Source of the DNA: Acridotheres tristis
Taxonomy: Eukaryota; Chordata; Aves; Passeriformes; Sturnidae
Direction: 5' to 3'
Length of the DNA stretch: 64,000 nt
Assembly (NCBI GenBank): GCA_037013685.1
Contig: CM072887.1
Coordinates: 48,721,154-48,785,153 of the forward strand
In this document: in pieces, positions 36,501 to 51,500 of the stretch
Numbering within the stretch: the stretch's first letter is position 1
How the letters are laid out: each line of letters begins with the position of its first letter
The notes under the pieces: generated by a model
Told to the model about the DNA's origin: nothing
Databases searched by the model: none
The model's input: only the letters and a program-made list of their open reading frames with translations
Position numbers and translations under genes: made by a program

Positions 36501-39500
36501 TACGTGCAACTAATCTCTTAAATCTTAATTACCACACGAAGTTCTCAAGCAATAAAATAACATAAAAAGTTATGTCCCTTCATGATCTTGCCAAGTTTTG
36601 AATACATTGGAGTAAATATATCAGGCATGCTATCCAAATTCAGCATCTGTTCTTCGGCTAGGCAAAAAAATCATCAACTACCCAAAACAAAACTCAAAAT
36701 GGATTCAGAAGCCAAAGCAAAACAGAGACAGGCTGTTCTATTTCAAACTACAAACAGCACTGCTGCATTCCTCTAACCCCATGCGGGAAGGGCTGCTAAA
36801 ATTAGGAAACTGCAAGGCAAAGGTAATGTGCATTCCACAAAATAAAATGCTGTGTGACTTTTCTTGGCATTTGTTTATCTTAAACTCAGTAATATTAAAG
36901 AAACAAATGTTAAAATATGTTGCCAAAAAGCAATAGAAAAGAAAGAGGCTACATTATTTATCCTGGTATTGACTGTCATTTGTCTAATACAAAAGTGCCA
37001 GCTGCAGGCTCCACTGAACTTCAGTTTGGATTTGAAATGGATATTCAGCTTCTTTGTGCATGAAAGGAAGTTCACACACTTTGTAACTCACAAATCTTAT
37101 TCTTGGAGCACTGACTGAACTCTGGAAAACAAGCAGAACCATTAATTTATGTGCCAAGATGAACTGAAATCTGAAGCACAAATTGCTAAAGCTCTGACAG
37201 ACCTATGGTTGGTAGACTGAACTTGGATAGGTGAAGAAGTTTCCAAACCCAGTTGTCTAACATATCCTTGCAGTAGAGATAAGTGGTCTTTGCCCCAAAA
37301 ATGCTTGTTTTCAGACTACTAATGACCAAAGTATGGGTATTCCTCTGTGCAGTAGACTGGCAGATAATACATTCTTTTCCTTCACAAAATCTATTAGCAA
37401 AGACAAATATTATACTATAATTATTCAGCTATATTCAGTTATGTTCAGCTGAAAAGGAAGCTGGTGCCTCCAAATTTTTCTAGTCCCTCTTCTCCAGTGA
37501 GATTTCTAAGATGGATTCTAAGGAGTTTGACAGATTGCAACAGACTATAATTGCACAGTTGAAGGGGTAACTACCAAATTTCCCATTGCATTGTTTCAAT
37601 GGGTATGATGGCTCACAGGGCACAGAGTATCAATCAGATTTCTGGCTACTCAATAAGCTCACCACAGTAAGGACTTTGGCCAGAGCAAAAGTACAAGGAG
37701 TGCACTTAATGTCTAATGCAAATGATTAAGTGTAGGCCAGAAAAATAGGAAAATACTATTCTGCAGAAAATACACACACCTCACATCAGGAAGGAGAAGG
37801 GGAAAACGGAAAGTAGTGTTTAACATGCTGTAAAGAAACACCTATCTTTTGAACACCAACAGACATAGACTAATAAATCCAAATCCTTCTCCCAGACAGA
37901 GGATAACTGGGCAGTCAAATGACACATCTATGAAAAATGCCATTGCTGAATGTATCAAATAAAATATCCCAGTAGCTAAACAATACATCAATGCACATTT
38001 TGGAATATGAGTGCACATGCTCAAGTAAGGTTAACTCAAACTGGAACATGGGAAGTCATGGCAATGAGGTGCCACATGTGGCCAGTACACCAAGCCTACT
38101 TGTTTGGCCTAAAAAGAAACCTACATGAAAACCTCACACTATGAGAAATCAGAATTCTCCTAAAAAATACTGTCAGGTAAACATCAGAGAGAGAAAGGAA
38201 AACAAATAATAGAAACACTTTGCTAGCAAAAGAACAAATTTGTATGAGATGTCAACAAATTCAGACTGAAAACTAGAAGACTTAAGGTAACTCCTTTTTA
38301 TTTCACCAGCAATATTCCACTCTTTGCTCTTCTAGGGTTGCAGTGGAATTCTCAAACCACTTTTCAGCATGATTGGTCAACTGGGAAACCTATACTAATA
38401 TTCAGAAAGATCATGATCATTTTGTGGGAAACATTATATGGGGAGAATGTTTACAACAGAGGTGAACAGAACTCAACAGTCCAGAAAATTCCTTCTAGTC
38501 CTATGCTCCTTCTTACTCTTCAGTTAAGCCACTTAACAGAATGGAAAGTACTGTTTGGAGGTGAACTAAATATACATACAAAAAAGTCCACAAAAGAAAG
38601 GAAAAAAAAAAAAAAAAGGCATGTTCAAGTAGTCTGTAAATAGAATTCTAACTACAGAAATACTTTCCAAACAGGTATTTTAGAATAACAAGCCTAAGTT
38701 TGTTGTTCTGACAAATAATTATTTACTGTATGGTAAATTTTTATTTTGCACAAGAATTGCATACATTTATTTTTTAAAATTATTCTCAGAGGCTAAGCCT
38801 ACTTCAAAAAACATCAGTCAGAATAAAACACAAATAAATAGAAATTTATTGGTCCAGGCAAACATTTCAGTTTGTTCTCTAAATATGCTATTTCAGCTGC
38901 CATTTACATTTTCTCATGAACTCACAACAAAACTTCTAAGCAGTAGAATGTCACTGCATTTTGTGTTCAAAAATATTTCTCCTTTTACAGGCTACTAGCA
39001 GGAAAGCTGAAGATTAGACTTGCCAGTGTTAGCTTAATAATTGGACCTGGTTCCAACCTAAATGATTCTATGGTTACCTGAAAAAGAGGTGTTCATTGTC
39101 CTATCCTGCAGGCAAACAAAATGCTGCCATGGAAGAATGTACAGTGCTAGTTCTTACAAATCACAGCATCCTTGGTGTTTTGCCTCCAGCTGACTCAGTC
39201 TCCATTCACTCTTCTTATACTCCTTCATTTTCCTTTGCTGACATCCTTCTCTAAGGTTCTATGACATCCTCCCCGTCTTCCCTCTTACCAACATTGTGCT
39301 TCCTAAACATTCCAGAATGTAATAACCATTCTAGGTTTTCCTCTCCACTTCCATCTCTGGATTTTCTAAGTTCCTTTCCAAATATGTCTGGCTATCTCAC
39401 ACCTTGACATATAGACTTATCAAAATTTCCAATTTCTAGAGCATCCATCTGTCCTTCTGCCAAATACTCCTTTGGCATTTGATTGATTCTGCTCCCATTT

Positions 39501-42500
39501 TAACATACCAGTCTCTATTCCTTTCATATTAAAGGAGTATTTATCACAGCTGACATGTAAAACTGCAAGGGCAGGAAGAAGATAGTTCTCTAAGTGTAAG
39601 TAATTTTATGTTACATTATTGGTATGATGACAGTAAATTGTAAATTACTTATGAAATCTTAAGCAACAGATTTGTTGTACATTATACAACGGCTTAAAAC
39701 AACCTGAAGGAAAATGCAAGTTATTTTGAAAAATGATGGGAAACAAAAGATCCATTGAAAATCAGGACAATATTAAGCATAGCCATACATCATCTTCCTG
39801 TGCGTTACTAAACCACTTTTCTACTTTCCAGAATTATAATTAGACACAACTGGTCACATGCTACATGCCTTATGTACTATGCAGACTTTTAAATTTTGAA
39901 AAAAGTTACAACTAAAAACATACCTTGTCATCAGGAAGCACATGCCAGATGGATACTGTCTTCTCCTCGGCTTCACTGTTGATGGAGAGATATGAGGGCT
40001 GATAGATTTTTGTTGGTTCTAATATTAAAACCTGGTGGAAAAAAATAATTTTTAATAGTAAGTGCAAAACTGATATTGAAATCTGTTAAAACTATTTCTC
40101 TAGTCATACCATAGCATGAAAACCAGGGAAATAATGAATAGCAAAGTTTTAGGTGCTGGGCTAGTTTATTGTGGCTGATAGTAACTTAAGATTAAAAAAG
40201 AAAAAAAGCTAACTTTAGCTTTTTACATATGACTGTTATATATCTATTGGTAGCAGGTATCAATTTTGCAAATTATTATTTTGAAAAATGTCATGTTTTG
40301 AAATCTTTCTGACACAATTCAGTCTCCTACAATCCCACTCTAGAATGTCTATCTCCCATGTGGAGAAGACCTTTATCGTGTTTTGATAGAAGCATATTTG
40401 GATGAAGCAGAGAAGCAGATTAACCTAGAGCGAAACCGAACAGCTTTTGATTTAGACCACCATGAACTACAGTCATCAGATCAGATTATTTCCTCAACAG
40501 TAACAAGTACCACTACAAGAGGCTGACAGCTAAAGCGTATAGACAGTTTTGAGGAGTAAGTGAAACTAAAATTAGAAGCATCATTTAAAAGAGATGAGAT
40601 GCAACAATTGTTGACTAGAGCAAGTTGGTCTTACATCTATTTAAAAAATATATAAACATCAACATAGAAAGTCTTGGAGAGAGCCATGGCTTAGAGTGAA
40701 ATCTAATCCATGTCTCCTCCTTCCGAGTTGATAAGCACAGAGATACACTGGAAGCAGTGCAGGACTAAATTCTGAAAAGTACCTACACATTTAATTCTGT
40801 CAATGATAAGCAGTGGGAATTAAAATGTGTTGCTTGGCATCTCCAGACACTTATAATTTGCAAAATTAAGCCATTTCATAACGTCTTTATCATTTAACAA
40901 GTTGTCCATGCACTGTGTCATTTCTTTCTCTAAAGGCCTAAGTGATGACACTGATGCTACCAGAAAAGAGAGTAACTAACAGCCAAGCTAGTGCCCATGG
41001 ACAGTGGAGCTCTTAAGTTCAGGTTCTCACAATACACAGAACAATTCACAATAAAGTAATATGAAAAAAGCCTTTATTAGAATAAATAAAGATCTGGGAG
41101 AAGGGAGGGAAAAGAAAGTTGCTAGTTTTCATTTTGTTGACTTGTTGAACTATGTGATTGTCATTCTGAACTGGCACAGATAGAATGTTTGTAATATGAG
41201 AAATCCTGTATGCCTGTCTGCAACACCAGAGTAGTCAGGTGACTGAGTTGGAAGGGACCCAGAAGGATGACTGAGTTCATACAGGGATGGCAGCCATGAC
41301 CTTGTCAGCTCCATGCTCCAACCAACTTCCTGTACAACATCATCAAACCAGGTGAACACTGGGTTTATCTATTGGTTGACGCTGTCACAGTGATCAGCTT
41401 TGGCTTGCCTCTTAATATTAATAAAAATTCAAACCATTTTATTTGAACAGTTTTATAAGTCAGAGCCTACTTTAAGTATCTAATTAAACTATTCCATCAT
41501 CTAAAATCTAAAACTATTATGCCTTGTCTTGTACAAAACTCAGAGGATTCAAAATATCTTTTGTTTCCCTGCAAGACTTTCTACCTGTTCTCATCAGAAA
41601 AGGAAAGCCAGGCTTTTTAGACAGTCTCATGTTGTTTTTACTTTACTGCCTCAAGCTCTTGCTGTTCAACATTGAAGCCTTCCTTACAGTTTGTTATCAC
41701 ATCTACACATGGAAGGCAAAAGAACTGTACAAAACAACCTGTATGCACTTTAACTATCTGGGAAGCAATTGCTATTTAAGACACAAAGCTGTTTTTGCTG
41801 ATGGTTAACCAAAAGGAATACCCAAGACATTGTTTCCGGGACATATACAGTTAGTATGTACAGAAAACAGACTTTTTTACAATATACTTTCAGGACATGC
41901 TACAGTACTGGGGCATCTAATGAAAATTCCCAGCAAAATTTTTGTGGAAGAAATCAGAAACAAATGCATATATACACACTTAAAGTGCAATGTTATTGAA
42001 ATGCATTTTCTAGTAGCTGGAACAATAGATTTCTGACTGTTTGGGTTGATTTTTAACCTCTGAAAAGGCAGAGTCTTAAATGGCAGCAGACTATACAAAG
42101 CCTGCTGAGCTAGAAAAAGACTGAAATTTATTAAGCATCCTTTATCAAAACAAGGTATAGTTAATATATAATCACCTAGCATACACTGTAAATGTTTGCT
42201 TTAGAAGTATACCCATTGGTAGCAAACAATAAATAGCAAAATTTTATCTTGACTTTTTTCCTCACTACTTTTGTATGGAAGACATTGTGCAATCCTGTTG
42301 TATCCACGTGCATTCAATTAAAATCAATCTAAGATGCAGGCGAAATACATTTGTTCTGGACAAACAGTTTATTGTCTGGCCATCAAAAAAAAAGCAGTGC
42401 TTTATGCTCTTTTCCTTTACATCACAATTTGTTATTAAAAAACCCATCCCCCAAAAGTATGACTTAAAAAAAGTCTCCAAAACCCAACAAAACAGCCACC

Positions 42501-45500
42501 TACTGGAAATCGAACTACAGTCACATCTGTCTTCGTGGCTTCAACAAGAAAGTCCATCCAGAAATCCACGAGTTCCTGTTTGGCTGTATGTTGCTCTGGA
42601 GTCAGCTTCTTAAAATGCTGATATATCAAAATAGTCTCTACAATAGACTTCAGGTACCTGTGACCATCCAAACATACACAGATAGTAAATTCAGTACAGT
42701 CTGTAAGCAGCAATATCTCTACCTTTAAACACACTGAGGTATTCACCATTGCAACACCAAGGCTGCCAGTAACATTTTGCTTCTCTTGAATTGCTTTTCA
42801 TAACAACAATTCCCAAACTGAGCCTATATCCAACTTGTTTCAGTAGTGACCTACCTCGAACTAAAACTCAAGTGAAAAGTCCTCTAGTTTAACTTTCTGC
42901 ACTATTCTATCTCCTATATTGTGTCTGCATGGGCAATTATTTAACAGAGATTTCTAAAACATGATGCTTCTGGAACTGATTATCCTACAAACATGGCAAC
43001 AGCTATGTTAAGCAGTCTACTGGCATTGCTAGGGAAGGACAACAGCAGTGTTAAGTGTTTCCCCTAAATGCAGTTCATCCCTTCTCTGTTGTTCTACTTT
43101 CTCAGGCTGTTTTATGTGGCTTCTTGATAACATTGCATTCTCTTGGCATTTTTGAAAAAAAGGCTGCAAACATATTCTCACGCAATTTTTATAAATACTA
43201 CAGCGATGAGATATACATGCTAAAAGAGGATTTATCACCGCTATCACTTTATCACAGTTCGGCTATTCCTGGAAACTTTTGTTTCACCCTCAGAGGGTCT
43301 TTAGTGAATATTTCCATAGCTGTGCAATTTCCAATTATCCTTCTTAGGCCATCAGGATAGCTGGCTTAAGGTACTGTGTCTACTCCTGTTTGCACTAATT
43401 GGGCTGTGCTATAAAGCAGGCAACAGACTGGGAAGGAATTGCTCACAGGAGAAATTCTTCATGAAGCACAAATGAGTGAGTGGTATTTTCAGAGTTTAAT
43501 CCACAGACTTAAACCCCAAAGGCACCGGGGTACATAAAATCCTGACAACCAGGCATTCATAAACTCCAGAAAATTCTACCAGGAGACTTTCAGAGAGCGC
43601 TATCCAGCTTCTCAGTAAAATATACACATAGTAAAAATGGAAAACCTTGCAAATAAATACACTGTAAAAAGCGTTTATGAAATATTTTGTCTGAAAATTA
43701 GAGTTTTTAATTTTGACATTTTCTGTTATGCCAATGCAGAAGTTTAGCATTTCTGTATTTTAGCATCCCTCTGATTACCTTCTGGAGGCACACACTATCC
43801 TTTATAAAAAGACAAGAATACATATGTTGTGATGTTCACTCTTATAATTAGCAGAGTGACAACTTTTTAGTAAGAAAGGAGTCTTGCTTCTTCCCACCTA
43901 AGATGATCCCAGCCCTTAATGAGCAGGTGGCTGGTCCTTCATTGTTGCCTATATCCATAGCAGGAGCTGGGAACCTGCTGTCAGAGCACACATCTCTTGG
44001 CCTTTGCATAACATCTGCCTTTGCATAACAGATGTTGAGGTTACAGGGCTGCCTTTAACCCTGGATTTATGGCTTTCCTGTTAATTGGACTTTGATTTGC
44101 AGTCTTCTCAATCACTACAAGATGCAGCTTGCACCATACAGCTCATTTGCATTGAGTTCCTAAAACAGCTGTTACATGCCATAACCTTAACAATATTTAA
44201 AGGTACAGCCAGGTCTCCCTAGCTAAGCTGTCTTCATTCTCCAAAACCTTCAGGCTGCTATGACTAAACTCACAAGCCACTACCACTTCTCTTTAGCAAT
44301 GTAGCTGCAAGCAGCTCCTCCTTTCTCCTTTGCCCTCAGAAGAGCTTGAAGTCCATGATGGATCTGCCCTTCTCACACATCAAATTAGAGACCCATATCA
44401 GATCTATCTCTGAATAAGGGCAAAAGGGGAAGAGAGTCCCTTCTATGGATAGAATTACAGTGAAATAATACACACACAGTAAAACCTGTTAAAAAACACG
44501 AAACATATCTCCTGTCAGTTGAATACAGTGCCTAACGTGAAAGCTGAGGGAGTCTAACGTTTTAAAACACAGGAATGTACATGGCCTTGTTTATCACCTT
44601 ACCATCCTGGTGCCTTTAGTTTAAACAGCTTTTCTGAAGCTTGGATCACTCTTATATGATCATTAGCCAACATACTGGCCCCCAAGAAAGATCCCACTTC
44701 CCAATAGCTTTGCAGTTTCTCCAAGCTCCCCTTTTTACCAAGCAGGCTGCTGATCTTTACTCCTGTAGCAAAGAGAATAACAAGTCACAAGAATTTGTAT
44801 TAATGCAATTTTAAAATAACCATTTGCCTTATTCAAAATATTTTAATTGCTTACATTACCATACCCTCTCCATTTTGATAAAATAAGATGGAAATCATAC
44901 TTACCAGTTAATGTTACATGCCTTCCAAACACCCTAATTGGTAGAAGTATTTTTCCCACCCCCTCTTGCTACAGGCTTCTCAAGAAAGGAACTTTAAGAC
45001 ATCACTGTCAGGACAAGGCCACAGTCAGATTACCTACGTTCTTGCATGGACCTCATCTGTAAAGGTAAATTGGGGCCTTAGGCTACACAACATAGCTGCA
45101 AAAACTTAACAGATGCTGAATAAGGCACCTATTATGTTTTTTTCTGCTTTGTTTTTTTGACTTAAAAGCCCCAAGCCCCAAACTTACCTTTATAGACAAG
45201 GTCCCATGCAGAAGGAACAGATGATCCACTGGGCTTCTTCCAGCAGTGATGTTCTTTTAACTGCAGCAAGTCCTACCCCAATGAAAGACATCTATTAATA
45301 TTCACAAGTCCCTCAGCAACTCAAGACTAGGGAGAGCCTCAGGTTTTATTTTGACTTGCTAAGTTTGCGAGAACTACAGGCTCCCCTGTGGCCTTCAGGA
45401 TAAGTTTTAGTTCATATGAGCTGCTACATATAGCTAACATAAGATATGCTACACCATCCCCTGCAAAAAAAACGATTTTCAGCTTAGACAAGCCTCTCCA

Positions 45501-48500
45501 CCACTGTAGTCTTTTATTCACTTTTCCCACACTACTTCTCTATGACAGTTTCCCTCCCACATCATCTTCCATTGTCCTTGATATTCGGGCTGAGTATTCA
45601 CAAGAAATTTCAATGCAACTGTTGATCTTGTTTTTTTACATAACCTTCCTTGAGTAGCTAGCAGACTAAACTTCACGGTAGAAGCAGTAATAAATATTAT
45701 CAAAAAGGGTATCATTACATAAACTCCATTTCAGCCTACAAAGTTTATCTTGTTTTATCAGTGTTCACATTTTTATGGCATCAATGTCAGGTAATAAAGG
45801 CTTTTAAAAATGCCATAGATGCTACAAAGTATCTCATATCTGCCTGAGAAAGGTGGCAATGTACATCACCTCCATCTGCTCCACAAGGTACCATGGTGAC
45901 CATCTCAGCAAGGCTTTCAGCCAGGGTGCTACATACATTCACACTGTCAAAGAGACCACTTGAAGATGTACACATGCACTAGTCAGTGAAGAATAGGGAA
46001 GGGGAATTTGTGTGGATAGTGATCAACCTTAGCTGGGTTTTAGAGAACAAAACCTGAATGCTATCCAGAAAACACAGTAAATGGAAAAAAAATTAACCTC
46101 CCCAGGATTTTAGAGTAACACGCCTCAGCAATATCTACAAAGGCCAAAGGGCTTTACTAGAATGTCTAAAACATTTGCATACATTTGATAGCAACATACA
46201 AGAAAAGACAGACACCTACTAACTTCCACAGGCTTTTAATATGACTCCATCACAAGAGATGTAAGGAACTGGTATCATAGGAATACATGGATCACTTCAG
46301 TCGGACATGCCTTTGTTGGGAGGAAGGGGAAAGAGAGGAATTTAGCTGTGCATAAGGTCTTTGCTAAGAATTGAGTGATGGCACACACAGTTGCAGTGGC
46401 CACTGACCAGCTATCACAGGCTATTTGTCACAGTAAGCAGCAGCACCAGGCTCTGGTTCACAGGCAGACATGCTCTGCCATGCTTCACTGCACCTGCAGG
46501 GACACACCCATCACAACACTTCCGTGCTCCAGACGTTGGAACAGAGCTAAAGAGAGGTACAGACTGAGTGTGTGGGTCTGACAAAGAGTACAACTCACAT
46601 GGGGAGGGACCCGCATTACTGGCTGGCAGAGAGAGGTGTTTGTTAGGAGGGAAGGACTGGTGACACCAGCCACTTTGAGTCCCAGCTCAATAAGGGAGAC
46701 TTAAAGGAAGACAGGGGGAGAAAGGATGGATGTGTAGCAGTACCTCAGGACATCAAGTTTAGGAATCATTACTGTTACGTAACCTGGATAAAATGGAAGT
46801 TTTACCCAAGTATTCTGTGAAGTGGATCCTATTACCTTAGAGAACACAACATCACCTTCTTATCAAGTTCTTCTGAGAAAGGTGAGGCACTTGGCTAAAA
46901 CTCACTCTGGTTTGCTGACCATCCTCTGCAAAGCTCAATTACAAAGTTACTCATCCCAGAAAGGCAGGTTACTTATCCCTGAAATGTAGTTGCTTTGTGA
47001 TGACATTAGCAAGAGGTTCAAAAGACTGTAACTCCAATTTAAAGAACTTGGTGGGGGGGAAAAATTCTTTTGGAAACTTGCACAGTGAACCTTCATGAAT
47101 CTAATTCTGAGTTTATGGTCTCGCATAATTTCCCTTTTTCTGAGTTTATTTTTATTTCACCATCTTTAAAAGATTTTTGAGAGTATAAGAAAATCCAGGC
47201 AAAGTCACGACATTCTCTCCTTCCATAATAAACTTGGCATTCACAAGGGGAGGGAAAAAAAGCAGCAGCTGAATTCCAGTATATTTTATCAAAAATATTT
47301 TGCCTTTAAAACAAATGAGCCAAAACAGAGGAACCATTAATGCCAGAAAAGCCTTTGTTTTTATAACACCAAGAATATATCCACAGCTTGTGACAAAAAT
47401 AAAATACAGTAAATAGATATTACCAGTTAAATACTACTATGAAGGCTTTATAAAATAAAGGGCTTTCCTTGCTCAAATATTGATAGAACAATTCATATTA
47501 CAGGTTCCTTTGTGTGTCAAAGTTGCATAGCCTACAGAGATCATAACTGTCAATGCAGATCACAGCATTTCTGTTCTGGCCTCAAAGTTCTTTGTATGGT
47601 TAAATAAGTGATACTACTTAGAAAATAGAAGAAGGGTTTTTATTAATGTTCTGTTTGCTCATTTAGTTGTGAACTGTTATCTGACAAGTACAGGTAGGAA
47701 CTCTTAGAAGGCAAATTTTCTGAATATGCATCTCCTAATTACAGTCTCTGCATCCTCTGAAGAACTGATAATGGCTACATCCTTCCCTACACCTTTCCCA
47801 GCCTAGCGATATAATTTCCATATAACCTGGACTGAACTTGACCGGTTTGTTCTTGCTTCTCTCTTGATCTCCCAGCAGAAAGCAGAACTTCTCTGTGTAC
47901 TACAGATAATGCTGTGGGTGAACACCAAACAGAAAGCACTGCCTGCCTGACAAATGTAACTATTGCTAAAAAATGGTCTTGTACACACAGATCTAAACAA
48001 GAGGTGGCACCAAAAGAATTACACACGTTAGAGATACTTAGGACCAGAAAAAAAAATCAAAATTTTTTCCCATACAATCTTTGTGATTTTGTCTGATTTT
48101 GTTTAAAACATTAACTTTAACCTCAGACAAATAAAATTCGAAACTGTCCTCAGGATCTAGCACAACTCTAGCCATTTGAAAAACCTTATACAAAGACCAT
48201 TGTAAGGTCTTGCACCTGGGAAAACAATCCAGGATTGCAGCACAGGCTGGGATCTACTCCACTGGGGAGCAGCTCTGTGGAGAGGGACCTGGGGGCTCTG
48301 AAAAACAAGCAGCTGAATATGAGTGAACAGTGTGCTTCTTCAGTAAAGAAACCAAATGGGATGTTGGGAAGTATCAACAGGCGCATCACTAGCAGGGATA
48401 AAGAAGGCATTATCCCACTCTATTCAGTGCTTGCCAGGACACTGCTGGAATAATTTGTTCAGTTTTGGTTCTCACTATACACAAAAGATGTGGACAGGCT

Positions 48501-51500
48501 GGAGAGGGTCCAGAGAATGGTCACAAAGATGAACAAAGGACTGGAAGCCTGCCATATGAGGAAAAGCTGGGTTTGTTCAGTCTTGAGGAACAGGCTTAGG
48601 GTAGGCATTATCACCATCCAGTGGGCAAAGGATGGCTACAAAGAAGATGGAGACTCCCTTTTAACAAGGAGTCACAAGGAAAAGACAAAAGGTAATAGGT
48701 ACAAGTTACTACTGGGACTTTCCAGTTAGGCACAAGATGAATACTCTTCAAAATTTGAAGAATCAGCCTTTGGAATCATCTTCCAGGGAAGCAGTGGATT
48801 TGCTGACGTTGGACATATTTAAAGTTCACCTGGACAGGGTGCCAGGTGATCCTGTTTAGAATGGGCTTCTCCAAACAAAGTTTGTAGCAGATGATCCTGG
48901 AGGTTCTTTCCAATCCAGCATTCCATGATTCTATGAATAGTGACCACAGTCTTATCAACAAGAAACAAATGACCAATGATACACATAGTGTCTATACTAT
49001 AAATGTGTTTGAAAACATGTTTCAAAATAGCTGAGTCAGTCTGAAACTAAAAGTATTTTGACAATATTCCCTGTAACAAGAAAGAAAGATGGACACTAGT
49101 AGCTAATAGGAAGGGTTACTATATCAAGGATTTCCAGCAGACACCAACTAAATATTAATGTAAGACAGGAAAAAAAACCACACAAAACAACCACCTAAGG
49201 AACAAGATACTTCTGCACTAAATAATTCATCAGCTGGGGTGGAACCTTATGTAAGAATGAATATTGATTTCTGTAACTGTCTCAATACAAACAATAAGGA
49301 AAACAACACTGGACAAACTCATAAGAAGATGATGCCAAAGAAATAGCACACAAATTTCATTAGTAAAATTAATTTGTACAGATCCAGTTGGCTGTAGTCT
49401 GTATGCAATTGAGGGGTTTCTTTAGAATTGAGGGATTCATATTAAACTACACAAAAAATATAGCCCAGCTCCAATAAACTACTTAGTTTAAAGTTAGGCC
49501 AGCAAGTGAGTATTTGTAAATGCTATGCAATATGTAAAACATATCTTCTTATCTCCTACTCCTACAAGAATTTAAATTTCAGCATAGGATGTGGAAGTAT
49601 TCTATGCCAAGTAAAAAGCAAAATCTCACCCACTCACAGAAGGGCAAACACAGTAGTTGGGGCAACTCTACGCAGCCTCACACATCCAAATTAATACCTT
49701 AATTCACACCTGAGAATTTAAATTTCAGTTCCACTATTTATACAAAAGTAATCATCTCACTCTGACCTTCATACTCAAAATTACCCAGGAAACTACTTCC
49801 AGACATACAGTGCAACATAAGTTTGAAACTAGAGCAGTGGCTGAATACAGATACACTCCATGGAATGAAAAAAATTGTTTCTTTCTCACTTGATGACCTC
49901 CTCAGGAGAAACAAAGATAAAAAAAGACTTTACAGAAAGTCAAGAACTATAAAAATTCATGGAGAAGAATACCAAATGCAATGCATATTACAACACTCAG
50001 TCCTATCTCCCAAATCTTTCCTGAACATATTACTGACTAATCTTGAGTTTTCCCTCTTCTCAAATCCAGAAAATCACAAACAAAATCATAAACAAAATCA
50101 TCTTAATTCTTCCTTCTTAAATAAGAAACTTTTTATGACAAGGGTGGTGAGACATTGGACCAGGTTGCCCAGGGAAGTGAATGCCTCTTTGTTGGAAGTG
50201 TCCAAGGTCAATCTGAGCAACTTGATCTAGTGAAAGCTGTCTCTGCCCATGGCAGGGGCTTGGACTTGATGGTCTTTAAAAGGTCCCTCCAATCCAAACC
50301 ACTGTTATTTTATGATTCTATGAATATAGACATTCAGAAACCTCTAAGAATGCATCAGAAGAGAAATATTCTTTTCTCAACTCAACCCAAGCTCAAGTCA
50401 AGCATATTTTCCTGCCTTAGGATGGACTTCTCATCCATATTCCCTCTAGGGGTTTGTGTTTGTTTATTTTAAAGAGTGCTAGCTGGAACTGGATTCGCAT
50501 TTCAGGTGTTCCTCTTTCACACAAATGATGCCTTTACAAAGTAGTTTAGTTTTTACTAAACTCTGGTAACCATTTAAGTCCTTGACACTGAAACCAGGTC
50601 TTCATGACAGCACTCACCTGCAGTCAGGTGGCATCAGCAGTGGTGTGAGAGACCAACTTAAATATTCACATGCTCTCTATCAAAGCTTTCATATACAACC
50701 ATCAGGTTTTTCCCCTATAACAGTGGGTGGTAGTGTACTTTCGCTAGAATGTGATTTCACCATGAATTTGCAAGTTATAATTACCAACTTTCCGCAGCTC
50801 AAAAGAAGTATCAAAGCAATGTCCAGCTGCCAGGAGGAGTACTGCATAATTAATTCCTGCTGGTAACGTTGGCTCTGACTCAAACGCCTTCTTGAACCTA
50901 GAAAAACAAACATTCAAGCTTACTTTCTACATAATGCAATCTAGTTGGGGCATCATTACAGTTTTAGGTAATTTAAGAGCTTATCTTCTGTTTACACAGC
51001 AAGAATTCATAGAAGCAAAAAATATTTTACTGTTTTCCACACATTCTTTGTGGTTATTTTTAGGACTCTGGTATTTATACATCCTCCTCCCATTTCCTTT
51101 CCCCCCACACAACAAGCGCAGATCCTAATCATCCATCCCAGTAAAATTATCCCAGTAAAGTGACAGTATCTTGCAATATTTTCTTTAAGATTAAATAAAA
51201 CAGAATAATACTATCAGTTTGTAAAAGACCTGTTTCGGAATTCTATTTATTAATAAGCTCATTAGTTTAGTCTTTAATATATGAATTTTCATTGACTTGA
51301 AACCTTAGATTTTATTATGTATCTGCTACAGTGGCACACAGTGCTATCAAAACACTTCAGCACAGAAGTAAGTGATACAAGAATCATATTTACCTCATAT
51401 TTAGCTATGGTTTCAGCTACTCCAAATTTTATTCTCTACTGAGTGTCTTATTGACACTGTCCTTATGAGTTCACATAAAAAAAGGACAATACGGGATTTC

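Noticed and set aside
43990..44035. Duplicated CCTTTGCATAAC motif
   Set aside because: Two copies 12 bases long separated by a few bases; too short to be a meaningful repeat or array.
48235..48729. Plus-strand frames resembling a protein
   Set aside because: They are the decayed ORF2 of the CR1 LINE, not a host gene.
49823..50230. 135-codon plus-strand frame
   Set aside because: Its C-terminal part is the CR1 3' end and the rest is AT-rich low-complexity coding for lysine/asparagine; not a gene.
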